Shown in pieces: positions 11,183 to 20,736 of a DNA stretch of 20,736 nucleotides. The stretch spans positions 1-20,736 of the forward strand of contig JAQGAU010001192.1 in NCBI GenBank assembly GCA_034698045.1, given 5' to 3'. A model generated the notes under the pieces. The model was not told the DNA's origin, made no database searches, and saw only the letters and a list, made by a program, of their open reading frames with translations. This DNA comes from Paramacrobiotus richtersi. Its lineage: Eukaryota > Tardigrada > Eutardigrada > Parachela > Macrobiotidae. Each line of letters opens with the position of its first letter. Position 1 is the first letter of the stretch. The translations under genes and the position numbers were made by a program.

Positions 11183-14100
11183 ATGGCTATGTGGAGAATC
11201 GTATCGAAGGATTCAGAAATGTCCAACCAGATCGCAGCCAGTTCTTCCGCCGATGGTTCTGTCTGGGGTTGGCAAGGCAAGGCGCAGAAGCTATCGAAAC
11301 GGGCCAGGCATATCTTTACCGAGGGGCTCCTCAGTGATGTTGCGTTTCGGTTCCAGCAGAATGATGGGACGTCTGTTGACATCAAGGCCCACAGGTGAGT
11401 CTTTAGCGTAGGATTCGAATTGTAGAAGTTGTTTTAATTCACCTTTGCCAGTTGGCTCTTTCAAACAGCCTATTTGTATTTTGTTGGTAGGTGTTAACAC
11501 TTTGGCTTAATCACCGATGGTACTCGGGTGTATGCTCATTTGGCGCTGTTTAGATGTAACGTATGTTATAAAATGTTATTATTCTTCACCAGGATACCAA
11601 GGTGTAACACCATCATCTTTGTAAACCTGACGAAACAGAACGGAATACATAGAGTAAATTAATTAGATGGAATTATGATTTTATTGTATTCTACATGGTG
11701 AATGAAATGATTGAAATCGTTATATCTGCTGTAGGTTGATACTTGCTATGGGGAGCGCTGTATTCGAAACCATGTTTTACGGGAGTATTCCGCAGACAGG
11801 CGATGTGATCCCAATTCTTGACGTGGATGTTGAATCATTCCGAACGATGCTGAGGTGGGTGGTCTGATAACGGGGTGCACGTACTATATTATATAACAAA
11901 ACCCAGCCATAACTGTAGCCGCATCGGGCTGATAGTCTGACAGAGAGACATGTGGGATATATAGCTCCGTCATGGTCCATGTTCGTACCATAATCATGGT
12001 ACGAGCATTTAAACTATTCCGGTTGGCATAGGTACCATGCCATGACTACGTGTTCAGTATCATAAATTACACTGAAATAGCGCAGAACGCTTAACGAAAC
12101 TGGATGGTTTCATCCAGCTACGTATCGGGTCACGATTCAGCTGTAATTTGTAACGGTTGGCAACGGGATCAGGATCAAAGGTGACTTATGAAGATTAGGA
12201 AGCATGGGATCGATGAAGGCACAATCATGGACGAATTTAGGGGGGGGCCGGGCGGCCATGGCCCCCCCCCCTTCCCGGTATGCTATAGGGTGGGTTCGCC
12301 GAAATTCAACAGAAGGGGGGACCCTTCTGTCGGAGGAGCCCGGACCCTCCCTCAAAACCGGTCTAAATTCGTCACTGGGCACAATCAACAATTAGTGCAT
12401 GGTGATCAGCCAATCAGCGTCCTGAACTGCTAGTGCATAGCCAAATCTTTCTAAATAGTGTTGACCTGGCCATTTCGGATAATGAACTTCCGATCATCTC
12501 TAATTGGTAAAAAGCCTTGTGGTCAGTGCAGTTTCGGAAGTGATCGTTACAAACGGAACACCTCATAAATGTCTCGAAATGATTATGATTAGATTTATTT
12601 TGCGATTTAGATTTATGTACGAGGACGAAATTGGGCCATTTTTCCCCGCATCAGCCTTTTCCACCTTGTACGCGGCAGATAAGTACGGCATGCCTGTTCT
12701 GAAGGAAGCGGTTCTCAAGTATCTGCGAGAAAAGTACACTCCAGCCAATTTACTTCTGTGGTTCGTCCAGGTAAATTCTCCCCGAGCGGAAAGACAGAAT
12801 CTCATACTACGATCGAAGTGGATAAATAATTATTAGTCATTATCTGTGAGCAACTTTTATCTACATTTCTATTTCGAAAATCAACCAAAAACATTACAAA
12901 ATTCAAAAAAATCTAAACATTTCCCAATAGCTAGCCAGTCATCAGGGCTTTGTTGTCCTGTTGTAAGTGCATTTAATTAGGTTTGGCTACTGTAGCATAA
13001 TAATAATAATGACAAGAATAGTCGCTTCATTATCATCAAAATCGTCCGGACAACTACTGGAAAATTGTCTCCATTTGGAGCAAAAACTGACGATCGTATT
13101 GAAACCGTAGTCGAAATCCGTTTGACAAGTTGTACAGGTGACATCCGTATCATTTCGCGCGATTCTACAGGCTCGACAGTACAATCAGCAGGAACTGGTG
13201 GACTTTTTCTTGGCCAAAATTGACTCCCACGGAAGTGATGTTCTGGCGTCTGATTATTTTCTGGAAATCGATATTGACCTGTTCAAACTGCTGCTTTCTC
13301 GAGACACACTGAAAGCCAAAGAGGTGGAAGTGTACCACGCTGCGGCCAAGTACGTCATGATGCACAGGAACAACCGCAATCACTAGCAATATATGTAATA
13401 CATCTGCGTTGACAGATGGGCATGCAGTCGCTGTAAGGAAATGGGACTGGAGGAGACGGGGGACAATCAGCGGCTCGTTTTGGCGGATGCCTTGTACCTC
13501 GTCCGATTTGCGTTCATGACTGTGAAGGACATCACTGAGGGACCTGTTAAGGTACTGAATCAGTCTAGTATTATATGATAATATAATCACTTTGCACCCG
13601 TTACCGGAACCTTGGTAATTGGTAGTCTATAAGCTAGATTTGGAAGGTCCTAACAATGTGGTGCTACGCGCAGATACTTTGTACTACTGCAGATATTGAC
13701 CGTCTGGCGTCATCCTTTATCTGCAGTTTTTAGGTAAACGGTGTGAAAGTGATCACTCAGCTTTTTCATTTTCGGATCACTGTAGGATTGTTCTTCTGTA
13801 GGAGAAGAATAATCTAAACTTACAAGCAAACTCCGTCACGTGTCATATTCGTAAAAATATAAGACCTATATCAATAAAATATACGAAATCATGGCATCTG
13901 GGAGGAGTTTTAACACCATTTTGAATTGTGGTGAGGAGTTACGAAAGCTAGAGCGCACGCACCCCGGTCAAAAGACACGTACGCGTGCGCGCGTACTGCT
14001 CAATGTTGACACCTGCTAAAAGCACCACTGGTTACAATTACAAGCCCGTCCGCTGGCTGCTTTCCCGACAAGTAGCCGCTGGCCAAACGTAAATACTTTT

Positions 14101-17100
14101 GCTTCCACCTGCAGACTGGCTCCATGTTTTCCGTAGGACGGTAACTTAACAATCAAACATCTGTATCGTAGACCCCAGAATATGTGAACTCAGCCAACCA
14201 CAAACAATCGTTTAAACCGACAACACCAGTAAATGCACAATATATTCGAAAACTGTCATAGGATGCTGCAATGAAATGTTTGCGTCCCGCCTTCGCATAA
14301 TTCTTGGGAGACGAGCAGAATATACAGTACAGTCTACATCGTATCGTGAAATCGAGTTTGAATCTACGCTACCGAATCACGCGTACGTATGATCAAGCGA
14401 GTACCAATTCAAGAAAGTTTCACTTTCTCTGCCAACGCTAGAGCGGCAGCAGGAGGAAACAAGAAACATGCCTGATACCTGTTACGTCAGTGGCGAACGT
14501 TCTTGCGCATATTACGAAGAATATCATGATTGGGAATATTTTGATGCAACACAGAACGTTGATCAGGAGCAGCATGTACGTTAGACGTTGTCTATTTTAA
14601 ATCAGATGTTTGAAGAATACCAGCTAAAAAACTACCTATTTATAATTATTAGATATTTCAAAATTATAATATTATACGGTGTTTATAAATTTAGCACCGA
14701 CTCTTTGACCGAAAACGAGACGGAGCAAGCTGCAAGTCGGAACAAACAGTTACAGACTGGTACTCAGATGGGATATTTTGTGATTGTAGAGCAGGAAGAT
14801 ACAAAAATCATGGTATACTGTATACACTGTTATACTGTACCCGCCCGACCAATTCGACCAAAATACTGCCCTACCGCGCACTTTGCCCCACCGGTACTTG
14901 AGCACGGTTTTAATTTGTATTCAGTTTTCACATTCGGAATTTTTATTATTAATCTGGCTAACCATCCGAGCTTTTAGGTGAAATATCATCAGAAATGTTC
15001 ATAACAGCAACCGCGCGCCCTTGGCATAACATACCAGGGGGTCCCCCCAAAAACCACAACAATCTCAGGGGGCCCTCCCAAAAACCACAACAAATCATTT
15101 TTTCGTCATTCGTTTAACGTTGACGCAAAAGATGGAGTAACAACCAGTAGAAAACGACTTCCTAATGATACTAGAGATATTTTGGAATTAAAAACGAAAA
15201 AATGTACAGAAACCAGAGTAGGTATATTGACGACGATAATTTCCGTACACGCCACTCTTTGGGCGAATTGGTCGGGCGGGTACAGTACGCATTACCCAAA
15301 GGGGCCCAGTTGCTTTACAGCAGCCCAAAGAAATTCTGTAGACTGTACACTTTGTGTCTACATACTGGTTTTGAGAATTTGTTAACTACTGTATGGGGCC
15401 TGGGATTGTTCCCTTGTTAGAAAAATACCAGCCAGAAAAATACCGCTACCGTTAATATGTTGTCTTATATAAACTGGACTGGAGATTGGTGATGCCTTAT
15501 TGCCACATGTGTGACCTTTGAAAGTAGCAGTTGAAGATCTGACAAACGTTCTCTTCATTTGTTGAAGCATTTCCTGCCCGTCAAGCATGTTACAACAACC
15601 GTTAATACCAGTTACCAACTTACTAAAACATGGAACGATCCTTGACCGCTGTCATTTTGTAACTTTGGCAGGCGAATCGTTCGGAACTTGGTGTGAACTG
15701 TGAAGCAGCTATTTTGTTATTTAAAGAAATCGGCAAAAAGCTGTTCTCGAAAACCGGAGAAAGTCGTTCGACTTGTTTCTTGTTTCAAGTTTAAGTTTAG
15801 AAATTATGCGTGTAACCCTCAGTTGATTACGAGCACGGTTCCCTGTCGTGCGGATTGGAATAAGTTTTTTTGTTTGAGTGGATTGTTTTACGCAGATATT
15901 GTTACGACATTTGGGTGAACCAATAAATAAAAACTTACCAAACTAGCTGATTCATTCATTTGCACTTGCAGTCTGGACTGCTAGCACCGGAAGATGTCGG
16001 ACGCCTGTTCCATTTCTGGTTTGCTAAGGGAAACCTGCCCGCTCATCTGGAATGTCACAGGCGCTTATTCTGCCAACAGCTAGACTTGTACGTACAGGGT
16101 TTGGAATCGTCGCTAGAAATCAAAATCCTGTGGCAGCCAAATTATCATGAACAGGTTTGTCCAGCGCTCAGTTATGCATATATACAATGAAGCGACACTG
16201 TGGTTCGACGAGGCCAAATCATGCCATATTGTCACGTGCTGTAGGGACAGGAATTTTCCATACTAATTAACCAGCACGGAACTGTAGGAGACCTACTGAA
16301 GGAGATGCCGAAATTTGTCCAATTGAATCCGGATGGGGGTGGTCAGTTAAGGTTGGTGTTGACAGAGTGCGTTTCTACAGTACAGTAACGTAACGGCATA
16401 ACGTACAAGCGCCCGGTAATGGAAATGCTGCCCGGTAGCGTTGGTTTGATCTTGGCTACTGTTCCTTCGCGTGCTAGTTGGGACAAATCTTGTATTTGAC
16501 TTTTGATTGTGTTTGTTGTGTAAACATCATTCGTGGATTATACACTGATCACCATGCCAGTCCAAAATGCTCCTATGGAACTTTTGCAGATTGGTGGAGA
16601 TAAAGAATTGCCGTATGGTTACCACTCACACCGCTACGAGTCGGCTGAGGAAGCTCTCGGCACCGGGCCGGGTCCTACGCGTGGAGGAAGTTCGTGTCGA
16701 TCAGGTCACACTTCAAGAAAACGAGAAGCTCATTGCAGTAAACCATTACCAGGAGAATTCGCTATGGTCCGGAATTGTTAGCCCTGCTTTCCCAACGTCC
16801 CCGCTGACCGAAAGTGCCCGAATTCCTTTCTACGTTAAAATCCGAGAGGTACGTACATCCATACTCTTCGATGTTCAGACTGCGCTTTTAGCGAATAGAT
16901 GGCACTGAAGTTTTGGCGAAATCGGAGCCGTTGCGCATCTGCAAACGTTATACCCACAGAAGATGTCTTTATTTTTATAAGTCAGAACATCGATATGTAC
17001 ACACACGGTGCCAGGAATGCGTTGTATGCGCAACGCCCGCATATTAAACCACAGCGGCGAAAAGTTCACAAACATCTTCTTCGCACATTGGTCAGCCTTT

Positions 17101-18027
17101 ATCGAAACTTCTGGGGATCATCATCATAAAGCCACTGTATATGACTGATCGTTTTGAACCACTTTCAGCCTTGAGCCGGATTTTACGAACTTTAAACTGA
17201 GTTGCACAAAGTTGAAACTCGCTGTAAGGTTTGTGAGACATACTTCCGGGATATTGCTGTGTCAGAACGATCAGCATTTAGGTATATGTGCATTTATGAT
17301 GAACGTTTCGGGAAGTTTGGATAAAGGTGCGAATTATCGGACAAGGACATGTGTTTAAATTTTTCGCCGGTGTTGCGCAACAACCAGACGTGCGTTCACT
17401 GGAAATCTGAATACCGTATATCGATGGTTTGCAGTCGAATACAGTAACACAGCTTGCTGCAAGGCTTACAGGTGCGCTACTCCCATGATTTTGCTATCGG
17501 TTACCACATCCGGTATAAACTGGCCTTAAAAATCGTGCCATCATTTTTGGTGTCTGTAAGACTGCTTTCTGTCTACAGGGAGAAAAGTTTTCGTCCGCTA
17601 AAAAACGAATTCGTGAACTTCTGACTCCGGAAAGTGAATTTAAGAAGGTAAGCGTATCCTGCGATTACCTGACGCAGTATATAGGACATTCACGTCTACA
17701 TTAGCCCATTTGAAATGTTTGTAGTGCATTGTTTACCTGTTTCGCGACGGTACAAAGAGCACCATGACTGACGAAAGCACGATAAATCTGAAAGATCTGA
17801 ATGGTATGCTATGACTCCTGTTATGTATATAGTCTGTACCTCATGTTCAAGCATGTGCTACCACAGTAGAAACTGCATGGTTTGGAATAGTCCACAGCAG
17901 CAGGCGAGCCACAAAGAGACCGTCTCCATCAGATTATGATGATCCCTTCGAACTACCGGTCCTGCAGAGTACACGGTTTTTCCCTCGTGCACCCGCTGTT
18001 CCGCGACCTGTAGTGCGAATCGAGTAA
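11183..18027 (+). CDS. BTB-BACK protein fused to USP7 C-terminal ubiquitin-like domains, 11 exons, 554 aa
   Basis: Exons: 11183-11394, 11735-11854, 12611-12770, 13171-13349, 13416-13551, 15972-16154, 16245-16351, 16590-16848, 17579-17647, 17725-17803 and 17867-18027 (TAA). All introns are GT-AG, phases agree at all ten joins, and the total is 1665 bases. BTB, residues about 48-150: GLLSDVAFRF, IKAHRLILAMGSAVFETMFY, LYAADKYGMPVL. BACK, about 160-265: LLLSRDTLKAKEVEVYHAAA, LYLVRFAFMT. Exon 6 (270-330) starts as BTBD1/2/3/6 proteins continue (SGLL, LFHFWF). From about residue 300 the resemblance is to human USP7 after its UBL3: LFCQQLDLYV, GTVGDLLKEM, GGQLRLVEI, RVEEVRVDQVTLQENEKLI, REGEKF, KKRIRELL, INLKDLN, AWFGIVH. 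So the PHR domain of the BTB relatives is replaced, and USP7's TRAF and protease domains are absent. BTB-BACK proteins usually serve CUL3 ligases; USP7 UBL4-5 binds partners and the tail activates the protease. A role linking the two is inference. Start: ATG 11183 (good context); ATG 11219 is an alternative. Confidence 0.9.
12240..12330. other. GC-rich structured island in intron 2 of the fusion gene
   Basis: A run of eight G (12240-12247) and a run of ten C (12262-12271) flank the palindrome ggccatggcc (12254-12263), forming a potential G:C hairpin. A second perfect 9-bp stem follows (12309-12317 with 12322-12330). Composition differs sharply from the surrounding AT-leaning intron. It may be the relic of an inserted element. 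Confidence 0.6.
14468..14575 (+). CDS. Candidate alternative first exon of the fusion gene (36 codons)
   Basis: Within the 2.4-kb intron 5 an ATG opens MPDTCYVSGERSCAYYEEYH, continuing acidic and aromatic to QEQH and then CAT|gtacgt. The donor leaves phase 0, which is what exon 6 (15972) requires. If used, it would give a shorter protein of about 357 residues with the USP7-like part but no BTB or BACK. If unspliced it stops after two more codons (TAG 14582-14584). It is preceded by a purine-rich stretch. No homologue is recognised and the open frame is short, so chance is quite possible. Confidence 0.25.
15035..15096. repeat. 31-bp tandem duplication, fusion-gene intron 5
   Basis: Units 15035-15065 and 15066-15096 both run caggggg, a C-rich run, then ccaaaaaccacaac. 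They differ at two bases in the C-rich part and at the last few. The adjoining copies look like a recent local duplication. Confidence 0.75.
15727..15890 (+). repeat. Dispersed repeat family, copy C (diverged, just before fusion exon 6)
   Basis: Matches copies A and E through ggagaaag, cgacttgttt, cttgtttcaagtttaa, gaaattatgcg, cacggttcc and ggaataagttttttt. It is the most diverged copy. It ends about 80 bases before the exon in which the BTB-type sequence changes to USP7-type sequence. Confidence 0.55.
16419..16507 (+). repeat. Dispersed repeat family, copy D (fragment, fusion-gene intron 7)
   Basis: Fragment running from atggaaatgctgcccggtag through ttggctactgttccttcgcg and tgctagttgggacaaat to tgtatttgacttttg, aligning with copies B and E. 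It lacks the 5' part. It lies in the intron between exons 7 and 8, both of which encode USP7-like sequence. Confidence 0.7.
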
Positions 18028-19530
18028 CATGACATTGTGATCATTCACACATATGCGGACTCTATGGACACCTGGTCGAATGGCTTTTTAAATGCATTTG
18101 ACATTTTATACGAAAACCGAGCTACTTGTTACATCCTCATATGCTTCGAACGTTTGATAACAGGCTGAATACGATTGTTTTATACTTTTCTTACGCGATT
18201 GTTCAATGCTGGTAATATCTTCTTGTACCGGGTACGTTTATCCTCATTTGTGTAGTAAAGATACTTGTACTGGTAATTGGCTACAAAGAGCGTCAGCTGA
18301 CGGCAACTTGACGCAGATTTTATCATTTTTGACTGCTTGTACTCCAGCTTCAGGTTGCGTAGGTGTGCATTACTTGTCGAATAAGGTGGTGTCTTTTGGT
18401 ATTGGAAAATCAGTGTTGGTACCACACACCTGAAGGGGCGAGTAGTTCACAGGTGTAAGCCACTATTGCGCGCTTTTTTATACGTCCGTTATCACTTTTC
18501 ACTAGTTACCCGCTCCTCGGTAGAAGCACTTTGCCGCTCTTTTTTGAACATTGTCCACACGTACCCGCACAAGGTAGCCGGGCCAGTATAAGGTGCAGCA
18601 GTGTGTTTTGCATTACTTCTGAAAAGACGCAGGCGATCTGAACGATTCTTGATCCGTTTCCACAATGCACTTATCATATCCGGTAAACTCATCCCGAAAT
18701 GTTTCCCAAACTACATAGGGATACGAAAGTTGGCAAACTATACCAGAAAACACTAGAACAAAGGACATTTTTCTACTGCGTATCTGATCACAAGCGATAC
18801 GGTGCGTTTCACGTACGGTACATTCAAGTTATCTGTTGTGACCAATTGTGACGCCGTTTTCCGGCTGTTCGGTACCACCGCTACACCAGCTTAATTGGAG
18901 CCGGTTTGGGCCATAATGTACAGTCTTATGTCAAGGTCGTAGTCTGATTCTCTTACACCGAGGCAAGTAGCCGCAGTTACTGCGTTTGCTCAGGTACAAT
19001 AGAAGCTGTATTCAGGTGAGCGGCGGAATTGTCAATAAACTGCCTGGCTAGCTATACCTGCAGTTTAGCTGTTGTATGTGCCACCGAAATCATCGCAGTC
19101 CATTAATAATACAATTCACTGCACAAACTCGGGCTGTGTGTTTGATAATAACTATTCAGCCGTTTGTGTACATTGTTATTATTAAACGTCGACCTCCTTA
19201 AGAAGTTGGCTGATGGAAAAACGGACAATCGAAGGCAATTTTCCTGCTGCAGGTGGATATTTTCGTCTGTGTGGTGTTTAAACGGATTGGTATTAATCAA
19301 TTGTCCAGGCTGTCAGTTTTAACGCGGTTAATCGCTGGTAATTTGGTGCTGTTTGCTACGGTGTTTATCGAGTGTTTATCAGCTGGATTTATCATAATTT
19401 ATGCTGTTGTTTAGGTAAGTTATGCAACCCTGTTTTGACTAGCAGTCAACAACTTTCGATGTCTTAATTACATTAATGAAAAAGTGGAATAGAGCTTTTC
19501 TCATAACTTCGATTTTGCGATAGGGAAAGA
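18028..19530. other. 3' flank of the fusion gene; no supported gene
   Basis: The 3' UTR presumably begins here. The only AATAAA is near 19034, a kilobase past the stop, so I cannot fix the transcript end. A minus-strand ATG frame (18692-18492, 66 codons, MSLPDMISALWKRIKNRSDR...) is hydrophilic and basic but matches nothing I know. A strong donor-like site, tttag|gtaagt at 19414-19415, follows ATGCTGTTG and could end a first exon of a gene lying to the right, but no partner acceptor was found. Confidence 0.4.
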
Positions 19531-19735
19531 GAAACCGGTAAAAGCTCGTTTTTAAAGACAGGAGAAAGCAAATCCACTTGTTTTTTGTTTAAGCACGGAA
19601 ATTATGCGCGGCAACGTCAGTTTGATTTTGGCTACTGTTCTTTCGCGTGCTAATTGGGATGAGTTTTTTATTTGATTTTTGGAAATTTTACTGGGTCAAC
19701 ATTGTTTAATTCTGGGCTTTTGCCGATTAAATGAT
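19531..19735 (+). repeat. Dispersed repeat family, copy E (intergenic)
   Basis: Longest copy besides A. It shares gacaggagaaagca, cacttgttttttgttt, ggaaattatgcgcggcaa, agtttgattttggctact and cgtgctaattgggatgag with the others. The 5' part (gaaaccggtaaaagctcg) also aligns with copies A and C, so the element begins at or before about 19531. Confidence 0.7.
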
Positions 19736-20736
19736 TAACGAATGCTCATAATATATAGCATTTTTATGATATTGTACCGAACGGTAGCGAGCTGAAAGTT
19801 GGGGAAAAAGCTGCAAAATATCGGTAAAACCAAACTATCATTTAACTACGAAAATTTTATAAGTACAATAAAATATACATTTGTATAGTTAATGTTTATT
19901 AGGTTTACTCGTATAGTTGATGTTTTGGGTTGTGCCAACGAGACAGATCAAGTACGCTTGTTAAGAAGTCCAACACGGAATTGTAATCTGCATAATACAA
20001 TCGGCAGAGTGCCGATTTCCGGCATCAAGGATTTTCGATTTTTGACTGAACGAATTGTGCCAACCAGTCGGATTTTGTCAGGTAGAGAGGAGCCGGAAGT
20101 ACGCATGACGCTCAGGCTTATAACAATCAGATCAGGTCTATGTGGGTACAGGCGTACCTTCCGCTTGATATTTCACAATAACACTTATCAACAAAACTGT
20201 GATATTAGCTGCGTTATCAGGTTGTTGCGAATTCCATTATCACCGATAAAATGCAGACAGACTTTCAGAACTAACGCGTTCAGTAGAACAACAACATGAA
20301 TTTTGTTTATTTATAAAACGCGTACAAAAATACGCTCTGGATCATTTTTAAAACAACGTTTTTCTGTTGCTATTGTTAAAGCCAATGTCGCACGCAGTTT
20401 TGGGTGCGATAACGAATACTAACGAAGTACTAAAGCGCGGGTGAATAAACGAGATCAGGCTGGATGTTTTAACACTTAAAGTTTCGAAATGTGTAGATGT
20501 TCTTGTGCGCCAGCGATGTCATACAGAACTTTATGTCAAATTTATATAAAAAGATTAAAAATATTTTGAAATGTCAGCGTTGAAGAGATTTTGATTACTA
20601 GAAGAACCATTCGATCTTGAGATTTTTCTGGAGTTAAATCTGGCGGAAATTGTGTGTACGTGTATTCACGTTTGATGACTGCGTGGTCTGATTGAACGGT
20701 CGGCTGGGTATAATTGTGTGTGCGTGATTAAGGTAG
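19736..20736. other. Right-edge sequence; no supported gene
   Basis: The one long open frame (19892-20299, 135 codons from MFIRFTRIVDVLGCANETDQ) is rich in Arg and Thr, shows no domain, membrane segment or flanking splice signals I can defend, and resembles no family I know. The remainder is AT-leaning with no repeats or RNA structure that stand out. Confidence 0.4.

Noticed and set aside
10984..11385. 133-codon minus-strand open frame
   Set aside because: It is antisense to the first BTB exon and has no domain; a shadow of the coding strand.
11984..12003. 8-bp stem palindrome cgtaccat-aatc-atggtacg in intron 2
   Set aside because: Short, single, and in an intron; expected by chance at this scale.
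14588..14977. 129-codon plus-strand open frame in fusion-gene intron 5
   Set aside because: It starts at TTG rather than ATG, has no family resemblance, and lies in an AT-rich intron.
13552..15971. The possibility that exons 1-5 and exons 6-11 are two separate genes
   Set aside because: No stop codon or terminator is needed after exon 5, phases match (0/0), and the start of exon 6 continues the BTBD-family alignment. The long intron still makes transcript evidence desirable.
19892..20299. 135-codon plus-strand open frame near the right edge
   Set aside because: No recognisable domain, no supporting splice or promoter signals, and a composition like non-coding sequence.

Overview
This is an animal (metazoan) nuclear window. 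Its genes are split into short exons with GT-AG introns, mostly about 60 to 800 bases long with two of 1.6 and 2.4 kb. The encoded proteins are animal families: a monoamine-type SLC6 transporter, EGF modules on a membrane protein, TCTP, and BTB-BACK. No bacterial operon, rRNA, tRNA or CRISPR structure is visible. A compact-genome invertebrate such as a tardigrade or another ecdysozoan would fit, but the sequence alone does not settle the species and I did not verify it.

Layout. (1) 1-4401, minus strand: the 5' half of a serotonin/dopamine-type SLC6 transporter in eight exons, running off the left edge after transmembrane segment 5. (2) About 4402-6430: a gap between two divergently transcribed genes, with a possible signal-peptide exon at its right end. 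(3) 6430-7645, plus strand: a single-pass membrane protein with four EGF modules and a basic, helical cytoplasmic tail. (4) 8126-10520, plus strand: a complete five-exon TCTP gene, 173 residues. (5) 11183-18027, plus strand: an eleven-exon gene of 554 residues. (6) 18028-20736: no gene I can support, but one copy of a dispersed repeat.

The main discovery is gene 5. Exons 1-5 and the start of exon 6 encode a BTB-BACK protein of the BTBD1/2/3/6 type. Where that family normally carries a PHR domain, this reading frame runs into a close relative of the C-terminal ubiquitin-like domains 4-5 and tail of the deubiquitinase USP7. All ten junctions have consistent phases, and the switch falls inside a single exon (15972-16154). 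It looks like a natural fusion of a CUL3-adaptor architecture with a USP7 partner-binding and activation module, without the USP7 protease.

Other structure: a repeat family with five copies in both orientations (about 1575, 2445, 15727, 16419 and 19531), two of which lie in introns beside the USP7-like exons; a perfect 42-bp inverted repeat in a transporter intron; several local tandem repeats; and a CTCF-like site upstream of TCTP. The four genes show no operon or shared pathway. Their adjacency looks incidental, apart from the head-to-head spacing of the transporter and the EGF gene.
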